Part shown: in pieces, positions 16,580 through 25,889 of the stretch
Numbering within the stretch: the first letter of the stretch is position 1
How the letters are laid out: the number at the start of each line of letters is the position of its first letter
Assembly (NCBI RefSeq): GCF_021341665.1
Contig: NZ_JAJTTH010000010.1
Coordinates: forward strand, 186,001-250,000
Direction: 5' to 3'
From: Pseudomonas sp. Au-Pse12
Lineage (GTDB): Bacteria; Pseudomonadota; Gammaproteobacteria; Pseudomonadales; Pseudomonadaceae
DNA: 64,000 nucleotides
Made by a program: the position numbers and the translations under genes
The notes under the pieces: generated by a model
Told to the model about the DNA's origin: nothing
Database searches by the model: none
Seen by the model: the letters and a program-made list of their open reading frames with translations, nothing else

Positions 16580-18142
16580 ATGGAATGGATCGCAGACCCC
16601 ACGGCCTGGCTTGGCCTTTTGACCCTGATCGTCCTGGAGCTGGTGCTGGGCATCGACAACCTGGTGTTCATCGCCATCCTCGCGGACAAGCTGCCACCGG
16701 AGCAGCGTGACCGCGCGCGGGTGATCGGCCTGTCCCTGGCGCTGCTGATGCGCCTGGGCCTGCTGGCCAGCATCTCGTGGATGGTGACCCTGACCCAGCC
16801 GCTGTTCGAGGTGTTCGAGCACAGCTTCTCGGGCCGTGACCTGATCATGCTGTTCGGTGGTGTGTTCCTGCTGTTCAAGGCCACCATGGAGTTGCATGAG
16901 CGCCTGGAAGGCCATGTCAGCCAGCGCGCGGGCAGTGCCACTTACGCCCTGTTCTGGCCGATCGTGGCGCAGATCGTGGTGCTCGATGCGGTGTTCTCCC
17001 TGGACGCGGTCATCACCGCGGTGGGCATGGTCGAGCATCTGGCGGTGATGATGATCGCGGTGGTGGTGTCCATCGGCGTGATGATCGTCGCCAGCAAGCC
17101 GCTGACCCGCTTCGTCAACGCCCACCCGACGGTGATCATGCTGTGTCTGGGCTTCTTGATGATGATCGGCTTCAGCCTGACCGCCGAAGGCCTGGGTTTC
17201 CATATTCCCAAGGGCTACCTGTATGCGGCCATTGGCTTCTCGATCCTGATCGAGGTGTTCAACCAGGTCGCCCGGGCCCGGCGCAAGAAATCCATGCAGG
17301 GCCTGCGCCCGATGCGTGAACGCACGGCCTATGCAGTGATGCGCCTGCTGGGTGGGCGCAAGCTGGCGGCGGAAGAGGTGGGCGAGGAAATCGCCGACCT
17401 GCTGGAAAGCGACGAGCCCCCCAGCAGCGAGCTGTTCGACCGCCGCGAGCGGGTGATGATCAGTGGCGTCCTGCAGCTGGCGGAGCGGCCGATCCGCAGC
17501 CTGATGACGGTGCGCGCCGAGGTCGACTGCATCGACCTGACGGACAGCCCGGAAAGCATTCGTACCAAGCTGATGCATTCGTCCTACTCGCGCCTGCCGC
17601 TGATTCGCGACGGCGCGGTGGATGAGCCTCTGGGCTTCGTGCACAAGAAGGAACTGCTCAAGGAGTACCTGGCTGGCAACGAGCCAAACCTGGAGCACCT
17701 GGCGCGCAAGACCATCAACCTGCTGGAGAGTTTTTCGATCCTCAACGCGCTGGAACAGATGCGCAAGGCGTCGACCCATATTGCCTTCGTGATCAACGAA
17801 TTCGGTGACTTCATGGGCATCCTGACCATGACCGACATTCTTGAATCGATTGCCGGCGAGCTGCCGGATGCCAGCGAGATCGAAGGCCCGGATGTGCTGG
17901 AAGAAGAGGGCGGGTTCCTGGTCAATGGTGCGCTGAACCTGCCTCAGGTTCGCCAGCGGACCGGCTTTGGCGCCGAGCCCACCGAGGACTACCAGACCTT
18001 GGCCGGGTTGGTGATGAGCCTGCTGGACCGCTTGCCGGTCAAGGGCGACCGGGTGGAGTGGGATGGCTGGAGCCTTCAGGTCAGGGCGGTGGAAGAGCGC
18101 CGGGTGACCCAGGTGTTGCTGGCCCGGCAGGCGGCGGGCTAA
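16580..18142 (+). CDS. TerC-family membrane protein with CBS pair and CorC/HlyC domain
   Basis: 520 aa, three parts: a TerC-type membrane domain of about seven helices (residues about 8-235) with LGIDNLVFIAILADKLP and LDAVFSLDAVITAVGMVEH acid-rich motifs; two CBS domains (about 295-420; MTVRAEVDCIDL, LPLIRDGAVDEPLGFVHKK); and a C-terminal CorC_HlyC domain (about 435-515). This is the E. coli YegH/YoaE arrangement. TerC proteins are linked to metal (Mn) export and metalloprotein loading; the CBS pair suggests nucleotide control. GGAG lies 13 bases before the ATG. Its stop overlaps the convergent wecB stop. Confidence 0.9.
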   Translation: MEWIADPTAWLGLLTLIVLELVLGIDNLVFIAILADKLPPEQRDRARVIGLSLALLMRLGLLASISWMVTLTQPLFEVFEHSFSGRDLIMLFGGVFLLFKATMELHERLEGHVSQRAGSATYALFWPIVAQIVVLDAVFSLDAVITAVGMVEHLAVMMIAVVVSIGVMIVASKPLTRFVNAHPTVIMLCLGFLMMIGFSLTAEGLGFHIPKGYLYAAIGFSILIEVFNQVARARRKKSMQGLRPMRERTAYAVMRLLGGRKLAAEEVGEEIADLLESDEPPSSELFDRRERVMISGVLQLAERPIRSLMTVRAEVDCIDLTDSPESIRTKLMHSSYSRLPLIRDGAVDEPLGFVHKKELLKEYLAGNEPNLEHLARKTINLLESFSILNALEQMRKASTHIAFVINEFGDFMGILTMTDILESIAGELPDASEIEGPDVLEEEGGFLVNGALNLPQVRQRTGFGAEPTEDYQTLAGLVMSLLDRLPVKGDRVEWDGWSLQVRAVEERRVTQVLLARQAAG

Positions 18143-19311
18143 GGCAGCGAGGCCCGGGCTAATGCCGGGGTACGCGGGGCTCGGGCCGCCAGCCAGGTGC
18201 ACAGGCGGCGGGCGATGCGTTCGCTGGCGTGGCCGTCGCCGCAGGGGCTGTGCACCCGGCTCATGCGGGCATGCACTTGGGCATCGTCCAGCAGCTCACT
18301 GGCATGGCGCACGATGCGCTCGCGGTCGGTGCCCACCAGCAGCACCGTGCCGCCCTCCAGGACCGAAGGCCGTTCGGTGACGTCGCGCAGCACCAGCAGT
18401 GGCTTGCCGATGGCCGGGGCTTCCTCCTGGATGCCGCCGGAGTCGCTGAGAATGAAATGCGAGCGCCCCATCAGCCATACAAAATGCGGGTAGTCCTGGG
18501 GCGCGACCAGGTAGATGTTGGGCGTGTCCGAGAGCAGGCCGTACACCGCGCTCTGCACCTGAGGGTTGAGGTGCACCGGGTAGACGAACTGCACGTGCGG
18601 GTAGCGCCTGGCCAGGGTCGCCAGGGCTTGGCAGATGTTGTGGAAACCCTCGCCGAAGTTCTCCCGGCGGTGGCTGGTGATCAGCACCATGCGCCGGTTG
18701 TCGTCGAGCACCGACAGGGGGGAATCGGCGGCGGGTCGCCAGTGGCTTGCCGCCTGGTGGGTGCGCATCCACAGCAGCGCATCGATCACGGTGTTGCCGG
18801 TGACTTCGATGTTCTCGACGGGCACGTTTTCCCGCAGCAGGTTGGCTTGAGATTGGGCCGTCGGGGTGAAGTGCAGGTCGGCGATGACCCCGGTCAGGCG
18901 CCGGTTGGCTTCCTCGGGCCAGGGGGCCTTGAGGTTGCCGGTGCGCAGGCCGGCCTCGACGTGGCCGATGGGCAGGTGCCGGTTGAAGGCGGCGAGGGCG
19001 GCGATAAAGCTGGTGGTGGTGTCGCCGTGGACCAGGACGATGTCCGGTTGCAGGCGCTCGTAGCTGCTGTCCAGGTGGGTCAGCAGTTGCTGCGACAGGC
19101 CGTTGAGGGTCTGGCCCCGGGTCATCACTTGCAGGTCCTGGTCGACTTCGAGCTCGAAGGCGTCGAGTACCTGCTCGAGCATTTCCCGGTGCTGGCCGGT
19201 GGAGCAGATGTACAGCTCGATACCTGGCCAGCGGCGAAGAACCCGGGCCAGGGGCGCCATCTTGATCGCCTCAGGGCGTGTACCGAATACCATCATGACT
19301 TTGAAAGGCAT
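18139..19311 (-). CDS. wecB: UDP-N-acetylglucosamine 2-epimerase (non-hydrolysing)
   Basis: 390 aa. Interconverts UDP-GlcNAc and UDP-ManNAc for cell-surface polysaccharides. Motifs: VFGTRPEAIKMAPL at the N-terminus, VHGDTTTSF, GHVEAGLRTG, TSHRRENFGEG and SDSGGIQEEAP, all matching WecB/MnaA. Start at ATG 19311 (MPFKVMMVFG), preceded by GGGAGGGG; the frame extends further but without conservation. It stands alone, with no ManNAc dehydrogenase (wecC) or glycosyltransferase next to it, so it probably supplies precursor to a locus elsewhere. Confidence 0.95.
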   Translation of the reverse strand: MPFKVMMVFGTRPEAIKMAPLARVLRRWPGIELYICSTGQHREMLEQVLDAFELEVDQDLQVMTRGQTLNGLSQQLLTHLDSSYERLQPDIVLVHGDTTTSFIAALAAFNRHLPIGHVEAGLRTGNLKAPWPEEANRRLTGVIADLHFTPTAQSQANLLRENVPVENIEVTGNTVIDALLWMRTHQAASHWRPAADSPLSVLDDNRRMVLITSHRRENFGEGFHNICQALATLARRYPHVQFVYPVHLNPQVQSAVYGLLSDTPNIYLVAPQDYPHFVWLMGRSHFILSDSGGIQEEAPAIGKPLLVLRDVTERPSVLEGGTVLLVGTDRERIVRHASELLDDAQVHARMSRVHSPCGDGHASERIARRLCTWLAARAPRTPALARASLP

Positions 19312-19587
19312 GGATCCCCTCCCTGGGAATGTGACAGCCGGATCTGAGCCTGAATGAAAGCAGTGAGCATCACGCTTGTCCAACCAGGTTCGCAGGCGCT
19401 GATTTCGTTCAACTGTGCGGTTATCGGGAAAAGGGCCGCTGGCGTTGTCCCGGGCCCCACGCTTCTTCGGTGAAGTGAGGGCCGTGGGCGACCTGCGCGG
19501 TGATGTATTCGGTGTGTGGCGGTTCGGCGATGGAAAGCCGACGGAAACTCTTCGCTTAATTGACCTTGTTCCCTTTGCGGCCCCTGC

Positions 19588-20151
19588 TCATGGGGCCTTC
19601 GCTGCCGTTTGCACCTGGCCCAGGATCAGCAGGGCCCTGGCCAGTAATTCTTCCTCCGAGCAGCGGCCGTCCAGGCGTTCCCAGGGCTGCTGCAACTGCG
19701 CCAGCCAGGCGTCGTGCCGCGGGCGGCTGCGGCCGGCCCGGGCGCCACTGTCGTAGGCCGCGGCCCATTCGAGAAACGCCAGATGCTGGTGGTGCATGTC
19801 ACCCCCGGGCAGGATGCGCGGGCCGAAGCGTTGCCGTTCCCGAACGGCGATGCGCTGCAGGCGCAGCGCCGTTGGGGTGTCGAGGTACAGCACCCGGTCC
19901 GCCCTGGCGATGATTGCGTCACCCCAGCCGTCCATCGAACCCGATACCACCCAGGGTGCCTCGCCCAAGGCTTGGCGCAGCCGCTCCAGTCGCTGTTCGG
20001 GAGGGCGCGCCTGGAGGAAGGGCGGATCGCTGGGCAGCCAGTAGTGTTCGTCGACGTCGACATGGGGCAGGCGCAGATGCCGAGCCAGGGCGGCGCCCAA
20101 TGTGCTGACACCGGCGCCCGAGGCGCCGATCAGATAGATCCTCTGTTTCAA
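19588..20151 (-). CDS. P-loop NTPase-like protein (adenylate-kinase fold) with altered Walker A
   Basis: 187 aa. The N-terminus reads IYLIGASGAGVSTLGAAL, a P-loop in which the usual Lys is replaced by Val (GASGAGVST). A later DRVLYLDTPTALRLQR and an Arg-rich lid-like stretch resemble nucleoside/shikimate-kinase-type proteins. The start codon is TTG at 20151, supported by AGGAGG at the right distance; no in-frame ATG is better. It may bind nucleotide weakly or use a variant P-loop known from some kinase-like families. Function unknown. Confidence 0.75.
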   Translation of the reverse strand: MKQRIYLIGASGAGVSTLGAALARHLRLPHVDVDEHYWLPSDPPFLQARPPEQRLERLRQALGEAPWVVSGSMDGWGDAIIARADRVLYLDTPTALRLQRIAVRERQRFGPRILPGGDMHHQHLAFLEWAAAYDSGARAGRSRPRHDAWLAQLQQPWERLDGRCSEEELLARALLILGQVQTAAKAP

Positions 20152-20192
20152 TGCCGGTCCTCCTGAACCAGATGCGGGGGAGCAGGCTGCTT

Positions 20193-21113
20193 TCAGGCCC
20201 TGCCCGGGGCGGGTAGATCCCGCTCGGCGGCTTGGGCCTGGAACCAGTTCAGTACGGTTTCGCAGGCCGGGTGCGCGGCGCCGCTGTCACGCAGCCACAG
20301 GGCGTAGACGCCGCCGGTCTTCAGCGCCGCGCCGAAGGGGATCAGCAGGCTGCCCCGGGCGATCGAATCCTGGGCCAGGATCAGGTCGGTCATGGCCACT
20401 CCCAACCCCCGCGCCGCGGCGTCCAGGGCCAGGTCGTCGAGGTTGAACAGGATGTGCTTGTAGCTGTGGGGCGTTGGGTCCTGCTGGGCCTGGAGCCAGG
20501 CGGTCCATTCCTGGCGGCTGGTGGAACCGTGGATCAGCGCATGCCCGGCCAGTTCTTCCAGGGAGCGCGGCGGCAGCTGCCCGTCACTGAGTTGCGGCGC
20601 ACACACCGGCACCAGGTACTCGTCGAACAGCGGCGTCAACGGCCGCTCGTCCAGGCCTTCCGGCAGGTACAGCACGTAGGCATCGCAGTCACCGCCGGTA
20701 TCCACCAGGGCGCCGCTGACGGTCTCGATCGACAGGCACAGCCCGGGGTTGGCGCTATAGAAACCACTGAGCCGCGGCAGCAGCCAGCGCACCGCCAGGG
20801 AGACAAAGATGCGAATGCGAAACGGCCGGTCCAGGGGCGCCGGGGCCAGGCGTTCCTGCAAGGCGCCGAGGGACCTGAGGATCTGCGTGGCCACCGCGCA
20901 AACGTCGCGCCCCTGATCGGTCAGCGAGACCTTGCGGCTGCTGCGTTCGAACAAGCTGGCCCCGTAGTGTTCCTCCAGCTGCTGGATCTGCCGGCTGACC
21001 GCGCTCTGGGTCAAATGCAGGCGCGCGGCGGACTCGGTGAAGCTGTAGGTCTGGGCCACGTTGACCAGGGTTTGCAGGGCCTGCAACGAGGGCAGTCGAA
21101 GGGGGTTATCCAT
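20193..21113 (-). CDS. LysR-family transcriptional regulator (GcvA-like)
   Basis: 306 aa. N-terminal HTH (FTESAARLHLTQSAVSRQIQQLEEHYG, parts; about residues 20-45) with SLFERSSRKVSLTDQG wing, then an effector domain. Divergent from the FAD oxidoreductase/polyamine-binding protein pair at 21250, with 136 bases between them, which makes that pair its likely target. Ligand unknown; a polyamine or its degradation product would fit the context. Confidence 0.9.
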   Translation of the reverse strand: MDNPLRLPSLQALQTLVNVAQTYSFTESAARLHLTQSAVSRQIQQLEEHYGASLFERSSRKVSLTDQGRDVCAVATQILRSLGALQERLAPAPLDRPFRIRIFVSLAVRWLLPRLSGFYSANPGLCLSIETVSGALVDTGGDCDAYVLYLPEGLDERPLTPLFDEYLVPVCAPQLSDGQLPPRSLEELAGHALIHGSTSRQEWTAWLQAQQDPTPHSYKHILFNLDDLALDAAARGLGVAMTDLILAQDSIARGSLLIPFGAALKTGGVYALWLRDSGAAHPACETVLNWFQAQAAERDLPAPGRA

Positions 21114-21249
21114 GCGTTTTCCGAATAGATGGATGAATTAATAACGTTCGAAATGAAGCCGTCATAGCCATAGATTGTAGGCATGTGGCGCCGCTGAGCA
21201 TGTGCTGTTGAATGCTCGTGGCGCATGGATTGTGCAGGAGTGACAGGCT

Positions 21250-22551
21250 TTGAACAATGTATGTGGCTGGATCGCCCTGGCGGGGCAAGCCGCGCTGCGG
21301 CCAACCCTCAAGGGCAAGCAAACAGCCGATTGGCTGATCATCGGTGGCGGTATTACCGGGCTCTCGGCGGCCCACGCCTTGGCGCAGATGTTTCCCCAGC
21401 AGCGCATTGTCCTGCTGGACCGCCAGCGCGCGGCGCAGGGCGCCTCGGCGCGCAACTCGGGGTTTGTGGTCAGCCATGAGTTGCCCGGCGCCGACGAACT
21501 GATCGGCCGCCCTGGTTATCCGGCCTATCAGGTTGCCTCGCGGGTGGGGTTTGCCGCCGGCGAAGAGGTCCGCCAGCGTATTGCCGAACTGGCCATCGAG
21601 TGCGAGTTCGATGATGCCGGCTACCACTTCGCCGTGCACCAGCCCCGGCACCTGCAAGACAGTGCCGCGCGGGTCGCCACCTTGAATGCGGTAGGGGCAC
21701 GGGCCTGCTATCTGGAAGGCCCGGCGCTGCAGCAGCGCCTGGGCAGCACCTTCTATCAGCGGGCCATTCACTGCGCTGGTGGCAACGCCTTGCTGCAGCC
21801 GGCCAAGTACGTGAAGGGCCTGCTGCAAGCGTTGCCCGAGCGCGTGGACGTCTATGAAAACAGTCCGGTGGACGACTTGCGCCCCGTGCCCGGCGATGGC
21901 TGGCGGGCGCAGACCCGTGAGGGCGAGGTCAAGGCGACCCAGGTGCTGGCCTGTGTCGGCGCGTTCCTGCCTCGGGTTGGCGTCAAGCACAGCGGCACCT
22001 TCCCCTTGGAACTGAGCGCCAGCATCACCCGGCCATTGGGCGAGGAGCCCTGGCAGAGCCTGTTGGACGAGCAGGGCTGGGGCGTGCTGTCCACCTTGCC
22101 GGGAGCGGCCACCGTGCGCCTGCTGCCAGGGCGTCGGCTGCTGATGCGCAACACCGTCGAATACCGCCAGCGCGATCTGGGGCCGGCGGACCTGGCCGTG
22201 CGCCGGCAAGAGCATCTACGCGGCCTGCAGAAGCGTTTCCCCGGGATCACCGACGCCGATCTGGAATACACCTGGACCGGACACCTGAGCGGCACCCGCT
22301 CTGGCGAACCCTATTTCAGCCGGGTCGCCGAGGGCCTGCACACGGTGGCCGGCTGCAACGGTTCCGGGGTTGCCCGCGGCACCCTGTGGGGCCGGCTACT
22401 GGCAGAAATGGCCGCCGGCGACGACTCGCCGCTGCTGCGCGATGTGCTGTCCCAGGCTCGCCCTGGCTACCTGCCGCCGCGCCCGTTTTTCGACATTGGA
22501 GCAAGCTTGCGCATGGGCTGGGAAGTGCAGCGCGCGCGACACGAACGTTAA
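21250..22551 (+). CDS. FAD-dependent oxidoreductase, PuuB/gamma-glutamylputrescine-oxidase-like
   Basis: 433 aa DAO-family flavoenzyme. FAD site WLIIGGGITGLSAAHAL, then ASARNSGFVVSHELPG, a pattern seen in gamma-glutamylputrescine oxidases and related amine oxidases; C-terminal GCNGSGVARGTLWG closes the FAD site. The start is TTG at 21250 with AGGAG nine bases before it; no ATG upstream fits the frame. Next to a PotF-like polyamine-binding protein, it likely oxidises a polyamine or an N-substituted amine. Without a PuuA-type glutamylation gene nearby, free or other amine substrates remain possible. Confidence 0.85.
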   Translation: MNNVCGWIALAGQAALRPTLKGKQTADWLIIGGGITGLSAAHALAQMFPQQRIVLLDRQRAAQGASARNSGFVVSHELPGADELIGRPGYPAYQVASRVGFAAGEEVRQRIAELAIECEFDDAGYHFAVHQPRHLQDSAARVATLNAVGARACYLEGPALQQRLGSTFYQRAIHCAGGNALLQPAKYVKGLLQALPERVDVYENSPVDDLRPVPGDGWRAQTREGEVKATQVLACVGAFLPRVGVKHSGTFPLELSASITRPLGEEPWQSLLDEQGWGVLSTLPGAATVRLLPGRRLLMRNTVEYRQRDLGPADLAVRRQEHLRGLQKRFPGITDADLEYTWTGHLSGTRSGEPYFSRVAEGLHTVAGCNGSGVARGTLWGRLLAEMAAGDDSPLLRDVLSQARPGYLPPRPFFDIGASLRMGWEVQRARHER

Positions 22552-22601
22552 CCGTCGCGGCGGAAAAACGCCGCAATAATAAGACCACAGAGGGCGGCAA
22601 C

Positions 22602-23690
22602 ATGATCAATCGCACCACGACGGCACTGTTATCCCTGGCCTTGTGCGCCACAGGCGTACAAGCGGCCGAAACCGTGAGCATCGCCAACTGGAGCGGCTAT
22701 ATCGCTCCCGACACCCTGGCCCAGTTCACCCAGCGCACCGGGATCCAGACCACCTATGACGTGATCGACAGCAACGAGACCACCGAAGCCAAGTTGATGA
22801 CCGGTGGCAGTGGCTACGACCTGGTCAGCCCGTCCAACCACTTCCTGCCTCGGCTGATTCAGTCCGGGGCGATCCAGCCCCTGGACAAGAGCAAGCTGCC
22901 TGCCTGGAACAACCTCGATCCCAAGCTGATGAAGCTGCTGGAGACCAGCGACCCAGGCAACCAGTACGGGATTCCCTACATGTGGGTGACGGTGGGCATC
23001 GGCTACAACGTCGACAAGATCAAGGCGATCTTCGGCAATACCGATGTCACCCAGTCCTGGCAGATGCTGTTCAAGCCGGAGAACATCCAGAAGCTCAAGC
23101 AGTGCGGCGTGGCCTTCCTCGACAACCCGACGCAGATGGTGCCCATCACCCTCAACGCGCTGGGCCTGGACCCGCACAGCGAACAGCCGGCGGACCTGAA
23201 AAAGGCCGAAGCGGCGCTGCTGGCGATCCGTCCCTCGATCCTCTACTTCCACCAGGCCAAGTACGTCAGCGACCTGGCCAACGGCAACATCTGCGTGGCC
23301 GTGGGCTTCAGTGGCGACGTGCTGCAAGCCATGGCCACCGCGCAACAGGCGAAAAACGGCGTGAACATCGGCTACAGCATTCCCCGGGAAGGCTCCACCG
23401 TGGCCATGGACATGGTGGTGATTCCCAAGAATGCCCCGCACCTGGAAAACGCCTACGCCTACCTGAATTACCTGCTGGACCCCAAGGTCATTGCCAGCAT
23501 CAGCAACTTTGTGCAGTACCCCAACGGCAACGCGGCCTCCCTGCCTTACATCGAGCCGCAGCTGCGCAATAACCCGGCGGCTTACCCACCGCAATCGGTG
23601 CTCGATAGCCTGTTCCCGATCAAGACCCTGACCCCGGCCGGCATGCGCCTGAGCACCCGCTTGTGGACGCGGGTGGTCAGCGGCACATAA
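22602..23690 (+). CDS. Polyamine ABC transporter periplasmic binding protein (PotF/SpuD-like)
   Basis: 362 aa with a signal peptide (ALCATGVQAAE). Mature start VSIANWSGYIAPDTLAQF is the PotF/SpuD signature, and later GGSGYDLVSPSNHFL, YMWVTVGIGYN, VGFSGDVLQA and PREGSTVAMDMVVIPK carry the typical polyamine-site aromatic and acidic residues. Starts at ATG 22602 after GAGGGCGG; 50 bases after the oxidoreductase stop. No permease or ATPase is adjacent, so it must share a transporter elsewhere or act as a sensor-type binding protein. Confidence 0.93.
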   Translation: MINRTTTALLSLALCATGVQAAETVSIANWSGYIAPDTLAQFTQRTGIQTTYDVIDSNETTEAKLMTGGSGYDLVSPSNHFLPRLIQSGAIQPLDKSKLPAWNNLDPKLMKLLETSDPGNQYGIPYMWVTVGIGYNVDKIKAIFGNTDVTQSWQMLFKPENIQKLKQCGVAFLDNPTQMVPITLNALGLDPHSEQPADLKKAEAALLAIRPSILYFHQAKYVSDLANGNICVAVGFSGDVLQAMATAQQAKNGVNIGYSIPREGSTVAMDMVVIPKNAPHLENAYAYLNYLLDPKVIASISNFVQYPNGNAASLPYIEPQLRNNPAAYPPQSVLDSLFPIKTLTPAGMRLSTRLWTRVVSGT

Positions 23691-23852
23691 AGACAGGGAG
23701 CGGGGCTTTTCAAGCCGGCGGGGCAGGGGCGGCATGGCAGAGGTGGAAAACTGTCATCTGCGGCTGATAGAACAGCGTTTTCCGACAACACAACAGCCAG
23801 CCTCGGCGGCGCAATCGAGCCGAGGAGAGGCTGTCGCCAAGGATGCGCGCTC

Positions 23853-24245
23853 ATGCACAAAACACTGCTTATCGCCTCGCTGCTCCTGTACGGCGCAGCG
23901 GCTCATGCCGCCGATCCCGCTGAAGTACTCGGGCACGGCTTTGGCTCCCTGAGCTGCGTCGACCTGCAAGACCCCGACAGCAAGGCCACCTGCGGCGCCC
24001 GGGCGCTGTCCAACGGCACCGGCTGCCATGGCCTGTCCAGCCAAGGCATGCGGGACAAGTGTCTGGATGAGGCGCTGTATCCGCAAAGCAGCGTGAATCG
24101 AAGTCGTCCTACCAGGGTCAAGCCTGCTGCACCTGCGGTGCAGGTTTCCGGCCAGCAGGCGATGGCGCCGCCTGCTGCGTTGTTGTCGGAGGGCGAGGCG
24201 AAGCACCTGGAAGAGGTGCTGGGGGTCAATGGCTCCAGGCGTTGA
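23853..24245 (+). CDS. Hypothetical secreted protein
   Basis: 130 aa. Signal peptide of about 20 residues ending AAHAADP, then four Cys in the mature part (CVDL, TCGA, GCHG, KCLDE), likely two disulfide bonds in the periplasm, then a Pro/Ala-rich linker and an acidic helix. AAGGA precedes the ATG. I do not recognise a family. It follows the polyamine-binding protein gene by 162 bases, in which I see only possible leader sequence. Confidence 0.65.
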   Translation: MHKTLLIASLLLYGAAAHAADPAEVLGHGFGSLSCVDLQDPDSKATCGARALSNGTGCHGLSSQGMRDKCLDEALYPQSSVNRSRPTRVKPAAPAVQVSGQQAMAPPAALLSEGEAKHLEEVLGVNGSRR

Positions 24246-24356
24246 GTTGCATCCAGGCAGCACAGGTTTTTGTTTGCGCCTGTTGCAGCCAGCATGCTCG
24301 CGGCCCGATGAAACGGCCGCGAGCTTTCGTTGGCAAGCGGGCCCCTGCAAGGGGCT

Positions 24357-24929
24357 TCAGCTTTTCTGCTGGTGTTCGGCGGCGTGCATGCCCAGGTAAG
24401 CGGTAAGGTTGTCGTCGCTGATGCCCAGGGTGGCGAGAATCTGTGCCATGAAACTCACCGGGGCGCTGCCCGGGGCGGTGATCACGCGCTGGTCCGCCAC
24501 GGCATGCGGCACATCCTGATAATGCGCTGCGCCGCCGTACCCCACCGCCAGCAGATTCTCCGCTGAATTGGAGGTGTGTCGCCGGTGGTCCAGCAACCCG
24601 GCCCGGGCCAGTTCGCGGGTGCCGTCGCAAATGCCGGCGATCACGATGTTGCGTGCCTGGGCCGCGCGCAGCAGGTCGCCGATATCCGGTGCCTTGTCGC
24701 TTTGCCACAGGGTTCCACCGCAGATCATCAGCAGGTCGACTTCATCCAGGCGAATGTCTTCCAGCGCCAGGTCCGGGGTCACTCGCAGGCCGCCCATGGA
24801 GGTCACGACGGCTCCCTTGGGGGAGGCGTAACGGCAGTCGAAACCGTAGAAGCCACGACCGGTGGCGTTGATCAGGGCGGTTTCCCAGTCGGCGAAATGG
24901 TCGCAGATGAGGGTGAGGGCGCGGGTCAT
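24357..24929 (-). CDS. DJ-1/PfpI-family protein (class I glutamine amidotransferase-like)
   Basis: 190 aa single-domain protein. The nucleophile elbow reads IVIAGICDGTRELARAG, with Cys in ICDGT where most relatives have CHG; DLLMICGGTLW is the conserved acidic-turn region. Start at ATG 24929 with AAGGAAGGA before it, giving the typical MTRALTLICDHFADWE. Relatives include YajL-type chaperone/deglycase proteins, PfpI proteases and regulators; the sequence does not decide. Asp in place of His after the Cys is worth noting. Confidence 0.85.
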   Translation of the reverse strand: MTRALTLICDHFADWETALINATGRGFYGFDCRYASPKGAVVTSMGGLRVTPDLALEDIRLDEVDLLMICGGTLWQSDKAPDIGDLLRAAQARNIVIAGICDGTRELARAGLLDHRRHTSNSAENLLAVGYGGAAHYQDVPHAVADQRVITAPGSAPVSFMAQILATLGISDDNLTAYLGMHAAEHQQKS

Positions 24930-25157
24930 GTGGGGTGTCCTTCCTTGGGTCAATGAGTAAAGGGGGGCGCCAGGGTAACCCGATTTTCGGCGGACGGCTG
25001 GAGAAGCTTTGACAGCATGGGTGCGAATCTGGGGGGCTGCGGGGCGACGGTTACAGCGAGCAATTGTTAACCACGGGGCTGTCTTAATATCCGGCGCCTT
25101 GACGTCGCTGGACACACCGCAGGGCGGTTCGTGGTGAACCCATCAAAGGAACTGAGC

Positions 25158-25712
25158 ATGTCCAACTTTCTGAACGGGACCCCGGCGCAGAGCAACCCCG
25201 TACCTGCCGCTAGGGCCTATCCCTACAACCCGAAACTCGGCGAGATGCTCAAGGATCTCTGCTGGAACACGGTGTTCCCTTTGGCGCCCGCGGTCGCTTT
25301 TGACCCCGACGGTGTGCTGGAGGTGAAAGGAACGTTGATGTTCCCTCCGTTGACCCTGGAGCCCGAGCAATTGAAGGCGTTTGACTTCAATGCCACTCAG
25401 TACGCCAAAGGCCATTTCTTCTGGACGCACACGCTGGCCCGTTTGCCGGTGGACAGCATTGGGGTGGCCAGTTTTGAGGTCAAGGCCGACCCCCAGGGCA
25501 AGGTCCAGGAGTGCTGGGTGAACCTGCGGGAAGTGCGCTACCGACCCGAGTCGTTCAAGCCCGACAATCAATTGCGCAATCGCGTTACGCAGCTGTGTGA
25601 GCAGCTGGATCTGCGGCAGATGCCGGGGTTTGTCGGCCAGCCCGATGGCCTGAGCCGCGGTGAAGCGCTGGTGGAATACATGCCGTGGTGCGGCGGCCCG
25701 GCGCCGCACTGA
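25158..25712 (+). CDS. Hypothetical cytosolic protein
   Basis: 184 aa from ATG 25158, with AAGGA 9 bases before it. No signal peptide or membrane segment. Aromatic and Pro-rich (FPPLTLEPEQLKAFDFN) in its middle, and a central segment WVNLREVRYRPESFKPDN. I do not recognise a family. It stands alone between divergent and same-strand neighbours, and codon use looks like that of surrounding genes, so it is probably an ordinary expressed gene. Confidence 0.6.
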   Translation: MSNFLNGTPAQSNPVPAARAYPYNPKLGEMLKDLCWNTVFPLAPAVAFDPDGVLEVKGTLMFPPLTLEPEQLKAFDFNATQYAKGHFFWTHTLARLPVDSIGVASFEVKADPQGKVQECWVNLREVRYRPESFKPDNQLRNRVTQLCEQLDLRQMPGFVGQPDGLSRGEALVEYMPWCGGPAPH

Positions 25713-25889
25713 CGCCACGCCGCTCGGCAGGCGCCTCCCCAGGCGCCTGCGCAAATAATTGCCTCCTGGCTCTTTACATCCACTGCGTCATTCCCCATTA
25801 TCCGCGCCGTCTAAGTTTCGCTGCTGACCAGACAATTCCAGCCACCAAAAGGGTGGTTGTTTTGTTGCGTCCAAGAAAAGCAGTTGAAA

